From Algoriphagus sp. (GTDB lineage Bacteria > Bacteroidota > Bacteroidia > Cytophagales > Cyclobacteriaceae), in assembly GCA_021298245.1 (NCBI GenBank), contig JAJTDZ010000001.1:1-64000 (forward strand): DNA of 64,000 bases, read 5' to 3'. This document shows positions 10,115 to 17,988 of this stretch, piece by piece; position 1 is the stretch's first letter; every line of letters starts with the position of its first letter. Position numbers and translations under genes: made by a program. A model generated the notes under the pieces. That model saw only the letters and a program-made list of their open reading frames with translations. It did no database searches and was not told the DNA's origin.

Positions 10115-10752
10115 ATCCCTACGAAAAATTATTACTTCAGAATAAGGCCTGGTCAGAGGAAAAGTTGCTTATGGACAAGGACTTTTTCAATAGACTTGCA
10201 CATCAGCAGAAACCTAAATTTTTATGGATAGGATGTTCGGACAGCCGAGTTCCAGCCAATGAGATTACGGGCACTGATCCCGGTGAAGTGTTTGTTCACA
10301 GAAATATCGCAAATATGGTTGTTCATACGGATTTAAATCTTTTATCCGTTCTTCAATACGCGGTGGAGGTATTACAAGTAGATCACATCATCGTTTGTGG
10401 ACATTATGGATGTGGTGGAATTGAAGCAGCCTTAGGGAATAAAAGCTTTGGCTTAATAAATAAGTGGCTTAGAAATATCAAAGAAGTTTACAAATTATAT
10501 CAGGCTGAGATTGACAGCATAGTTGATTCCAAAGAAAGGGTAAATCGCTTGGTGGAACTTAATGTTTTGGAGCAATGTCAGGATTTAATTAAAACCTCTA
10601 TTATTCAAAAATCATGGCACGACAGGAAATCACCAGAAATTCACGGCTGGGTTTATGGATTGACTAATGGACTAGTAAAAGAATTAACCACCATAAAACC
10701 AGATCCAGAAAACATTCATCCCATCTTTAGGTATTCAGATGATCAATTTTAA
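10111..10752 (+). CDS. Beta-class carbonic anhydrase
   Basis: CSDSRVPANEI, HRNIANMV, CGHYGCGG; ATGA overlap with SulP. Confidence 0.95.
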   Translation: MNPYEKLLLQNKAWSEEKLLMDKDFFNRLAHQQKPKFLWIGCSDSRVPANEITGTDPGEVFVHRNIANMVVHTDLNLLSVLQYAVEVLQVDHIIVCGHYGCGGIEAALGNKSFGLINKWLRNIKEVYKLYQAEIDSIVDSKERVNRLVELNVLEQCQDLIKTSIIQKSWHDRKSPEIHGWVYGLTNGLVKELTTIKPDPENIHPIFRYSDDQF

Positions 10753-10779
10753 ATCTCCTAAAAGAGGTATTGAATTGAT

Positions 10780-11808
10780 ATGATAAAAGGTATTTTTAAT
10801 TCCTCTGAATTTTTAACCCTCGAATCAGGAGATATCCTACATGGGCTTGATATCGCTTACACTACTCAGGGAAAGTTAAATGCAGATAAATCCAATGTAG
10901 TCTGGGTAGTACATGCCTTGACTGGAGATGCACATCCGGAGATCTGGTGGAAAGGAATAATAGGCGATCAAGGCTTTTTCGATGCTGAAAGATATTTTAT
11001 CGTATGTGCTAACTTGCTGGGAAGCCCCTACGGATCTACCTCTCCTCTTAGTTTGAGGAAAGATTCTGGAGAACCTTTCTACAGTTCCTTTCCTCCACTC
11101 ACTACTCGAGACATGGCCAACAGCCTAGATAAATTAAGGGAGCACTTGCAATTAACTCAGCTTCAGGTACTCATTGGTGGATCTTTGGGTGGACAAGTAG
11201 CCTTAGAATGGAGTATTAGTTTAGGATCCAAATTGGGCCATGTCATAATCATAGCCGCTTCTTCCAAGTCTTCTCCCTGGCTGATAGGATTTAATCAAGC
11301 CCAACGCATGGCGATTTCTTCTGATAGTTCCTGGGGTAAAAATAACCCTGAGGCAGGGTCCAAGGGCTTGATGGCGGCAAGGGCCATGGCCATGTTGAGC
11401 TATAGAAATCCTGAAGACTTAAATGCCAAGCAAAAAGATAATTTAGAAAAATTAGATGGGTTTTTAGCCTCTTCCTACCTAAGCTACCAAGGAGAAAAAC
11501 TAGCCAAAAGATTCAATGCATTTTCGTATTGGACCTTAACCAAAACCATGGATAGTCACGATGTGGGCAGGTCCAGAGGAGGAATAGATCTTGCCCTTCA
11601 ATCTATTCAAGCAAAAGTTTTAGCTATAGGAATCAATTCTGATTTACTTTTTCTAGCAGAAGAAGTTCAACTTATCAGCCAAAAAGTAAGCCAAGGAGTC
11701 TATAAAGAAATTAAATCCACTGTGGGTCACGATGCCTTTTTGGTAGAATTTGAACAATTGAAAACTATTTTATCCTCCTATTTTTCTGAAAAAATTACAT
11801 CAACTTAA
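10780..11808 (+). CDS. metX: Homoserine O-acetyltransferase (alpha/beta hydrolase)
   Basis: HALTGDAH, NLLGSPYGSTSP, GGSLGGQVALEW, DSHDVGRSRGG. Confidence 0.88.
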   Translation: MIKGIFNSSEFLTLESGDILHGLDIAYTTQGKLNADKSNVVWVVHALTGDAHPEIWWKGIIGDQGFFDAERYFIVCANLLGSPYGSTSPLSLRKDSGEPFYSSFPPLTTRDMANSLDKLREHLQLTQLQVLIGGSLGGQVALEWSISLGSKLGHVIIIAASSKSSPWLIGFNQAQRMAISSDSSWGKNNPEAGSKGLMAARAMAMLSYRNPEDLNAKQKDNLEKLDGFLASSYLSYQGEKLAKRFNAFSYWTLTKTMDSHDVGRSRGGIDLALQSIQAKVLAIGINSDLLFLAEEVQLISQKVSQGVYKEIKSTVGHDAFLVEFEQLKTILSSYFSEKITST

Positions 11809-11850
11809 CCAAGAAAAGTACTCGCTTTGTAATAAAAATAGCTATTTCTA

Positions 11851-12291
11851 TTATTTAGCTTTTGTCCACTCTACGGTTCTCCCAATCAAGGAAAATCCAA
11901 TGTATCCTGTTACTTCTAGGATACCTGAAGATTTCAGACTGATTTGACAAGAATAGGTTTTTCCAGATTTTGGATCGTAGATTGTTCCATCATCCCAAAT
12001 GCCATCGTCAAAGCGTAATCCTTCCAATAAATTTAATCCCATTAAAGTTCTGGTTTTTAATTTTGGATCAGGATTCACTTTGTCAACAGCTGGTTTTCCT
12101 CCTGGATTTGGATCCTTTAACCAGACAATTTTTCCATAAAAAGTAGCTCCTCGTTTATAAATTTCTACTTGCGCTGTTTTCTCCGTATTAAACCAAACCC
12201 CTAGAATGGCGTTTTCTGATTGTGCTTTGGTTTCATGACTGGAAAGTAGTGTTCCAATGAAAAGAAAAAAGGTAAAAATGCTTGTTTTCAT
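11851..12291 (-). CDS. DUF2147-like secreted protein
   Basis: Signal peptide plus ILGVWFNTEKTAQVEIYKRG…YGKIVWLKDP pattern. Confidence 0.8.
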   Translation of the reverse strand: MKTSIFTFFLFIGTLLSSHETKAQSENAILGVWFNTEKTAQVEIYKRGATFYGKIVWLKDPNPGGKPAVDKVNPDPKLKTRTLMGLNLLEGLRFDDGIWDDGTIYDPKSGKTYSCQISLKSSGILEVTGYIGFSLIGRTVEWTKAK

Positions 12292-12374
12292 ACTGAATTC
12301 AATTTGCTTGGAAATTTACAAAGAGCTTTGGATTTTGTTTAATTAAAAATTGTAATACAAACTATAAAGGTAAA

Positions 12375-13043
12375 GTGGGAGGATTACAGATTAGCTTACT
12401 ACACCAAGTGCTAGAATTATTGAAGGAAAAAGCGCTTTGGATAGAAAAACTTAAAATTTTATTAATTGCTGATATCCATCTGGGAAAAGCAGCTCATTTT
12501 AGGAAGGCTGGGCTACCCATTCCAGAAGAGGTACATGCTCAAGATTTCCTAATTTTAACTCAACTTATTCGGAACCTAAATCCAGAAAAAATTTATTTTT
12601 TGGGTGATCTTTTTCATAGTTCTTGGAATCAACAGTGGTCGGTATTCGAATCATTTCTAAGTAAAAATTCTTCCATCAGTTTCCATCTTATCAGGGGAAA
12701 TCACGATATCATGAGCGAAAAAATATACTTGAATACTTTTTTGAATTTCCACGATTCACCCATAAAAATTGAGAACCTCTTATTAAGTCACGAACCACTG
12801 GATGTAATCCCAGAAGGATGTCTCAATATCTGTGGGCATATCCACCCAGGAATAGCGTTGAGGACACCTACCAAACAAAAGCTAAGGCTTCCCGTATTTT
12901 ATTTCTCGAAGAATATATTGATCCTACCCAGCTTTGGCAATTTTACGGGGAAGTTTATGATTCAGCCCAAACCTGAGGATTTGATTTGGGGTATCAGTGA
13001 AAATTTAGTGTTTCCCATCCTTTCTCCTCCAGTCATTGGGTAA
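12375..13043 (+). CDS. Calcineurin-like metallophosphoesterase, PdeM-like (ligase-associated family)
   Basis: LLIADIHLGKAAHFRKAGLPIP, FLGDLFHS, IRGNHD, GHIHPG. Confidence 0.75.
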   Translation: MGGLQISLLHQVLELLKEKALWIEKLKILLIADIHLGKAAHFRKAGLPIPEEVHAQDFLILTQLIRNLNPEKIYFLGDLFHSSWNQQWSVFESFLSKNSSISFHLIRGNHDIMSEKIYLNTFLNFHDSPIKIENLLLSHEPLDVIPEGCLNICGHIHPGIALRTPTKQKLRLPVFYFSKNILILPSFGNFTGKFMIQPKPEDLIWGISENLVFPILSPPVIG

Positions 13044-13085
13044 ATCCGCTTGGCTTTCTTATTTTTGATAAGAATTTTAGTTTTC

Positions 13086-13976
13086 ATGGCAGTTCCTTCA
13101 CGCACTAAAAAACAATTAGGTCATTTTAAATTCGGAAGTGTATTGTTTAGCACTACCCTTTCCTTATTTATTGTAGGACTTTTTGGGATCATTTTGATTC
13201 AAGCCAATTCTCTCACCAAGATTATTAGAGAAAATATTGAAATTCAGGTGTTTTTGGATAAAAACCTACCTGAAAGTAGACTAACTGAACTTAAAAGTGA
13301 GCTTTCCTCAAGACCCTTTGTATTGGCTAACGAGGATAGTATTCGTTTTAGATTTATCTCAAGCGACGAAGCTGCCAAAACTTTTATAGAAGATACTGGA
13401 GAGGATTTTACTCAGTTTTTGGAGGATAATCCCCTTCGTGACAGTTACGTATTTTCGGTGGCCGAAGAATTTCAAAGTGCAGAGCAATTGGATTTGATCG
13501 CAAAAGAATTGCAAGACATTCCTGGAGTATTTGAAGTCTCCTACATGACTGACTTGGTAGACTCTATCAATGCCAACCTTTTTAAAGTAAGCTTAATTAT
13601 GGGTGGCTTTATATTGATTTTGATTGTAACCGTAATCATGTTGATCAATAATACCATACGATTGGCTTTATTTTCTCAGAGATTTTTGATTCGATCCATG
13701 CAATTGGTAGGTGCTACCAGGGGGTTTATCCGTAAGCCATTTTTAATCCGAGCTACCATTTTTGGTGTTATTGCGGGAATAGTAGCCTCTGCTGCTTTAT
13801 TTTTACTTCTGGAATATACCAAAGGAAGTATTGAGGGGTTTGCATCACTACAAAATACGCCACAAGTGCTAGGTTTATTTTTTGGTCTTTTAATTCTCGG
13901 TGGGACCCTTTCTTTGGTAAGTACCTTAGGTGCTGTAAATAAATATTTAAACATGTCCTTGGACGAACTTTATTGA
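13086..13976 (+). CDS. ftsX: Cell division protein FtsX (permease)
   Basis: FtsX topology (N-terminal TM, extracellular domain, 3 TMs). ATG at 13086 preferred over the TTG at 13050. Confidence 0.88.
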   Translation: MAVPSRTKKQLGHFKFGSVLFSTTLSLFIVGLFGIILIQANSLTKIIRENIEIQVFLDKNLPESRLTELKSELSSRPFVLANEDSIRFRFISSDEAAKTFIEDTGEDFTQFLEDNPLRDSYVFSVAEEFQSAEQLDLIAKELQDIPGVFEVSYMTDLVDSINANLFKVSLIMGGFILILIVTVIMLINNTIRLALFSQRFLIRSMQLVGATRGFIRKPFLIRATIFGVIAGIVASAALFLLLEYTKGSIEGFASLQNTPQVLGLFFGLLILGGTLSLVSTLGAVNKYLNMSLDELY

Positions 13977-13979
13977 TTC

Positions 13980-14189
13980 ATGAGCAAATCATCATTTCCT
14001 TTCTCTAAAAAAAATTTCCAGCTCATGTTTGTGGGATTGGCGCTTATTGTTTTAGGATTTATAGTAATGGGATTAGATACTGAGCCAAACGGAAATGGGA
14101 TTTTAGGTCTCACTGTAGGTCCGATTCTTACCCTATCAGGATTCATATTTGAATTCTATGCCATTTTCGCCAAGTCATCCAAATCGTAA
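13980..14189 (+). CDS. DUF3098-like small membrane protein
   Basis: Two TM segments; sits between ftsX and truB as in other Bacteroidota. Confidence 0.75.
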   Translation: MSKSSFPFSKKNFQLMFVGLALIVLGFIVMGLDTEPNGNGILGLTVGPILTLSGFIFEFYAIFAKSSKS

Positions 14190-14225
14190 GCGAAAGAATT
14201 TTTTTACTTAGGAATCTCCAATTCC

Positions 14226-14921
14226 ATGCAGCAAGAACCCTACGGTGAAGTTTTTCTTTTGGATAAACCCCTACAATGGACTTCGTTCGATGTGGTCAAA
14301 AAAATTAGAAATACCTTAAAGATTAAAAAAGTAGGTCATGCAGGTACCTTAGATCCTTTGGCCACGGGACTTTTGATCGTGTGTGCTGGTAAAATGACCA
14401 AACAAATAGAATCTTTCATGGGTCAAGAAAAAGAGTATGTAGGAACCTTTGTATTGGGATCTACTACAGAATCTTTTGATTTAGAAAAACCCATAAGTCC
14501 AGTAGCTGATCCTAGTCACCTGAAACTGCATCATATCCAAGGTGCAGTTGCTCAACTTACTGGCTCTATCCTACAAGTTCCTCCTATGCACTCCGCCATC
14601 AAGATTGGAGGTAAGCGGGCCTACAGTGCTGCTAGAAAAGGAGAAGAATTAGAACTTCAATCGCGTGCCGTTGAGGTTAGGGAATTTGAAATTACGCGAT
14701 TTGAACAAGGAGAGGTTGATTTCCGGATTTCTTGTTCCAAAGGAACGTATATTCGTAGCCTGGCTCGAGACTTAGGCCAACTTTTAGGGGTAGGTGCCTA
14801 TCTTAAGTCGCTGCGCAGGACTCGAATTGGAAGTTTTACGCTAGAACAAGCTAAGAAAATTGAAGAAGTTGTAGAACAAGTAACTGCCAGAGAAAATGAA
14901 AATTTACGAAGGCTTAGCTGA
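14226..14921 (+). CDS. truB: tRNA pseudouridine(55) synthase
   Basis: LLDKPLQWTSFDVV…VGHAGTLDPLATGLL. Confidence 0.95.
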   Translation: MQQEPYGEVFLLDKPLQWTSFDVVKKIRNTLKIKKVGHAGTLDPLATGLLIVCAGKMTKQIESFMGQEKEYVGTFVLGSTTESFDLEKPISPVADPSHLKLHHIQGAVAQLTGSILQVPPMHSAIKIGGKRAYSAARKGEELELQSRAVEVREFEITRFEQGEVDFRISCSKGTYIRSLARDLGQLLGVGAYLKSLRRTRIGSFTLEQAKKIEEVVEQVTARENENLRRLS

Positions 14922-15819
14922 TTTTCCTCCGCTTCGGTATGCCGTAGTTACCTCAGGTACCTTTGACGGTGGACATCTAGGGCATCAAAAAATCCTTTTG
15001 CGATTAAAAGATATCGCTTTAAAGAAGAATGGGGAAACGGTATTGATCACGTTTTGGCCTCACCCGAGAATGGTGGTGAATTCAGAAAAAAAGACCCTCC
15101 GCTTGCTAAGTACCTTTGAAGAAAAAGTAAGTCTATTGGAGAAATTTGGGGTAGATCATTTGGTGATTATTCCGTTCACTGAAGCATTTTCTCAATTGAG
15201 TTCTCAAGAGTTTATCCAAACTGTATTAGTAGACCAAATTCACACCCAATGCCTCGTCATAGGATACGATCATAAATTTGGGAAAAATCGAGAAGGGAGT
15301 TTTGAATACCTAAAAACACATGCCGCGGACTTTGGTTTTGAGGTTGAAGAAATCTCCCGTGAAGATGTGGATGATAGTGGAGTATCTAGTACAAAAATCA
15401 GGAAGGCACTGGAGCAGGGAGATGTAAAGACAGCTGCGCGATATTTGGGTAGACCTTATGAGCTTGATGGCAAGGTGGTAAAAGGGCAGCAACTTGGAAG
15501 GTCTATCGGATTCCCTACAGCCAATATCCAGGTAGAAAGTGAATTTAAATTATTGCCTAAAGACGGGGTATATGCCGTTATGGTGGTATTGGAACAAGAT
15601 CAATACCGAGCTATGTTGAACATTGGAAATAGGCCGACGGTACAAGGCAATGAAAAAACCGTAGAAGCACATTTGCTTGGATTTGAAGGAGATTTGTATG
15701 GAAAACAGCTTCAGGTTCTTTTTATTGATTTTATCCGAGAGCAACAAGATTTCGGTTCCTTGGAGGCACTTAGGCAACAGTTGATCTTGGACAAAAATAA
15801 CGTTAACTTACTACTATAA
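14896..15819 (+). CDS. ribF: Bifunctional riboflavin kinase/FAD synthetase
   Basis: [41 protein letters not shown]. Confidence 0.94.
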   Translation: MKIYEGLADFPPLRYAVVTSGTFDGGHLGHQKILLRLKDIALKKNGETVLITFWPHPRMVVNSEKKTLRLLSTFEEKVSLLEKFGVDHLVIIPFTEAFSQLSSQEFIQTVLVDQIHTQCLVIGYDHKFGKNREGSFEYLKTHAADFGFEVEEISREDVDDSGVSSTKIRKALEQGDVKTAARYLGRPYELDGKVVKGQQLGRSIGFPTANIQVESEFKLLPKDGVYAVMVVLEQDQYRAMLNIGNRPTVQGNEKTVEAHLLGFEGDLYGKQLQVLFIDFIREQQDFGSLEALRQQLILDKNNVNLLL

Positions 15820-15830
15820 GCCCAAATAAC

Positions 15831-16532
15831 ATGATCCTAAAAACAGTAAAAGATGCCAAGGAGGCTGTAGCGGATATACCCAGTGGGGCCTTCCTGATGA
15901 TGGGAGGTTTTGGTCTATGCGGTATCCCAGAAAACTGCATAGAAGCCTTGCTTGAAAAAGGAATTACTGATCTCACTATCGTTTCCAATAATGCAGGCGT
16001 TGATGATTTTGGTATTGGCCTATTTCTTAAAAAAAGAATGGTCAAAAAAATGATTTCTAGCTATGTGGGAGAAAATGAAGAATTTGAGAGGCAGATGCTT
16101 TCTGGAGAATTAGAAGTAGAATTACTCCCTCAGGGTACTCTTGCTGAGAAAATTCGTGCCGGAGGTGCTGGAATACCTGCATTTTTCACTCCTGCTGGGG
16201 TAGGTACAGAAGTGGCAAAGGGAAAAGAAACTAGAGAGTTTGATGGGAAACCCTATTTGATGGAAAGATCCTTCATTTCTGATTTTTCACTTGTAAAGGC
16301 ATGGAAAGGAGATACAGCGGGGAACCTGATTTATAAAGGTACAGCACGCAATTTCAATCCCATGATGGCAGCTGCAGGTAAAATAACCATTGCGGAAGTG
16401 GAGGAATTAGTCCCGGTGGGGACCTTAGACCCCAATCAAATACATACGCCTGGGATTTATGTGCAACGTATTTTTCAAGGAAAAAAATATGAAAAGCGTA
16501 TCGAGCAACGTACCGTAAGCACCTATAAATGA
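15831..16532 (+). CDS. scoA: 3-oxoacid CoA-transferase subunit A
   Basis: [30 protein letters not shown]. Confidence 0.92.
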   Translation: MILKTVKDAKEAVADIPSGAFLMMGGFGLCGIPENCIEALLEKGITDLTIVSNNAGVDDFGIGLFLKKRMVKKMISSYVGENEEFERQMLSGELEVELLPQGTLAEKIRAGGAGIPAFFTPAGVGTEVAKGKETREFDGKPYLMERSFISDFSLVKAWKGDTAGNLIYKGTARNFNPMMAAAGKITIAEVEELVPVGTLDPNQIHTPGIYVQRIFQGKKYEKRIEQRTVSTYK

Positions 16533-16578
16533 AATCTTTTTTAAAGTTTGAAGTTGTTATATAAACCCAAATGTTCTC

Positions 16579-17238
16579 ATGCTAACTAAAGAGCAAATCG
16601 CCCAACGCATAGCCCAGGAAGTGAAACATGGGCAATACATCAATTTAGGAATAGGAATTCCTACTTTAGTGGCTAACTATATCCCTTCTGAGTTGGATGT
16701 AGTACTTCAATCTGAAAACGGCTTGTTGGGGATTGGCCCTTTTCCCACTGAATCCGAAGTAGATGCAGATGTGATTAATGCAGGAAAGCAAACTATCACT
16801 ATGCTTCCAGGATCGGCTATTTTTGATTCAGCAGAATCGTTTGCTATGATACGGGGAGGGCATGTTCATCTCACCATACTTGGAGCGATGGAAGTTTCCG
16901 AACATGGTGACATTGCCAATTGGAAAGTACCCGGAAAAATGGTGAAAGGGATGGGTGGAGCTATGGATTTGGTGGCATCAGCCAAAATGATCATCGTGGC
17001 AATGCAACATTGCTCTAAGGATGGACATTCCAAGCTACTTCCTTCTTGTACCCTTCCCATTACTGGGGTGCGTTGCGTTAAAAAAATTGTGAGCGATTTG
17101 GCTGTACTTGAGATTGATCCAGAAGGTGGCTTTATATTAAAAGAGCGTGCTCCTGGAGTAAGCGTAGAAGAAATTAAATCAAAAACAGCTGGCAAACTCA
17201 AAATTTTAGGTGAGATACCTGAAATGCAATTCAACTAA
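16579..17238 (+). CDS. scoB: 3-oxoacid CoA-transferase subunit B
   Basis: NLGIGIPTLVANYIP, SENGLLGIGPFP. Confidence 0.92.
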   Translation: MLTKEQIAQRIAQEVKHGQYINLGIGIPTLVANYIPSELDVVLQSENGLLGIGPFPTESEVDADVINAGKQTITMLPGSAIFDSAESFAMIRGGHVHLTILGAMEVSEHGDIANWKVPGKMVKGMGGAMDLVASAKMIIVAMQHCSKDGHSKLLPSCTLPITGVRCVKKIVSDLAVLEIDPEGGFILKERAPGVSVEEIKSKTAGKLKILGEIPEMQFN

Positions 17239-17269
17239 AAAAATATAATTCTATCCTCTTACCTGTAAA

Positions 17270-17608
17270 ATGAAAAAATCTGAAATCCAGTTTCACATCG
17301 AATTAGACACAGAAAATCTTCCCAAGGCCATTAGATGGGATGCCTCTGACAAAGAAATGCCTGGTTTAGAAGAAACAAAAAGTATAAGTGTGAATGTTTG
17401 GGACAATTTGAATCATGCCACCTTACGGATTGATTTGTGGACTGAAAGCATGTCGGTTGTTGAAATGAAGAGATTTTATATCGACATTCTTGGTGGAATG
17501 GCTCAGACTATATTGAATAGTACAGGAGATGAATTTATGGCAGAAGAAATGAAAGACCTCTGCGATAGACTAGTTAATCACGTGAATGAAGAGAATAAAA
17601 AAAATTAA
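17270..17608 (+). CDS. gldC: Gliding-motility associated protein GldC
   Basis: Full-length match in character to GldC (IRWDASDKEMPGLEETKSISVNVWDNLNHATLRIDLWT). Confidence 0.85.
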   Translation: MKKSEIQFHIELDTENLPKAIRWDASDKEMPGLEETKSISVNVWDNLNHATLRIDLWTESMSVVEMKRFYIDILGGMAQTILNSTGDEFMAEEMKDLCDRLVNHVNEENKKN

Positions 17609-17919
17609 TGAGATAGACCTCAAAAAATTTAAATCGAGATCTAAAAGAAAATTTTAAGCTAAAAATAGAATAATTCTAATTTTATAAAATTCTTAAAAAT
17701 TATGCTTAAATTTTAAATAATTAAAAATAGTTAGTAATTTATTTAAAATTAATAAAATAAAATCGTGTTTTTTAATAAAAAACAAAATTGATGATAATTT
17801 AACTTCTATTTTTTTTTCACCAAAATCAATAGAAAATTCCCTTTTTAACATAAATTTCGAAGAATTGAATCGTAAAAAGCTCATTTCAATAAAAACCAAA
17901 CTATTTTACAAATTAGCCT

Positions 17920-17988
17920 ATGAAAAATTTTACCAGAAAAATCTGGGGCTCATTTTACCTTGGTTTTCTCCATGGTTGGATATTCTAG
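17920..17988 (+). pseudogene. Orphan signal-peptide start (MKNFTRKIWGSFYLGFLHGWIF*) of the downstream TonB receptor, out of frame
   Basis: ATG at 17920 gives a Sec-like n/h-region, then hits TAG 17986-17988; the receptor frame opens nearby in another phase. Confidence 0.6.

Noticed and set aside
11836-11847. AAATAGCTATTT perfect palindrome between metX and DUF2147
   Set aside because: Short and AT-only apart from GC at the centre; expected by chance in AT-rich intergenic DNA and weak as a terminator.
16866-17234. 122-aa ORF antisense to scoB
   Set aside because: Embedded in a conserved gene on the opposite strand.
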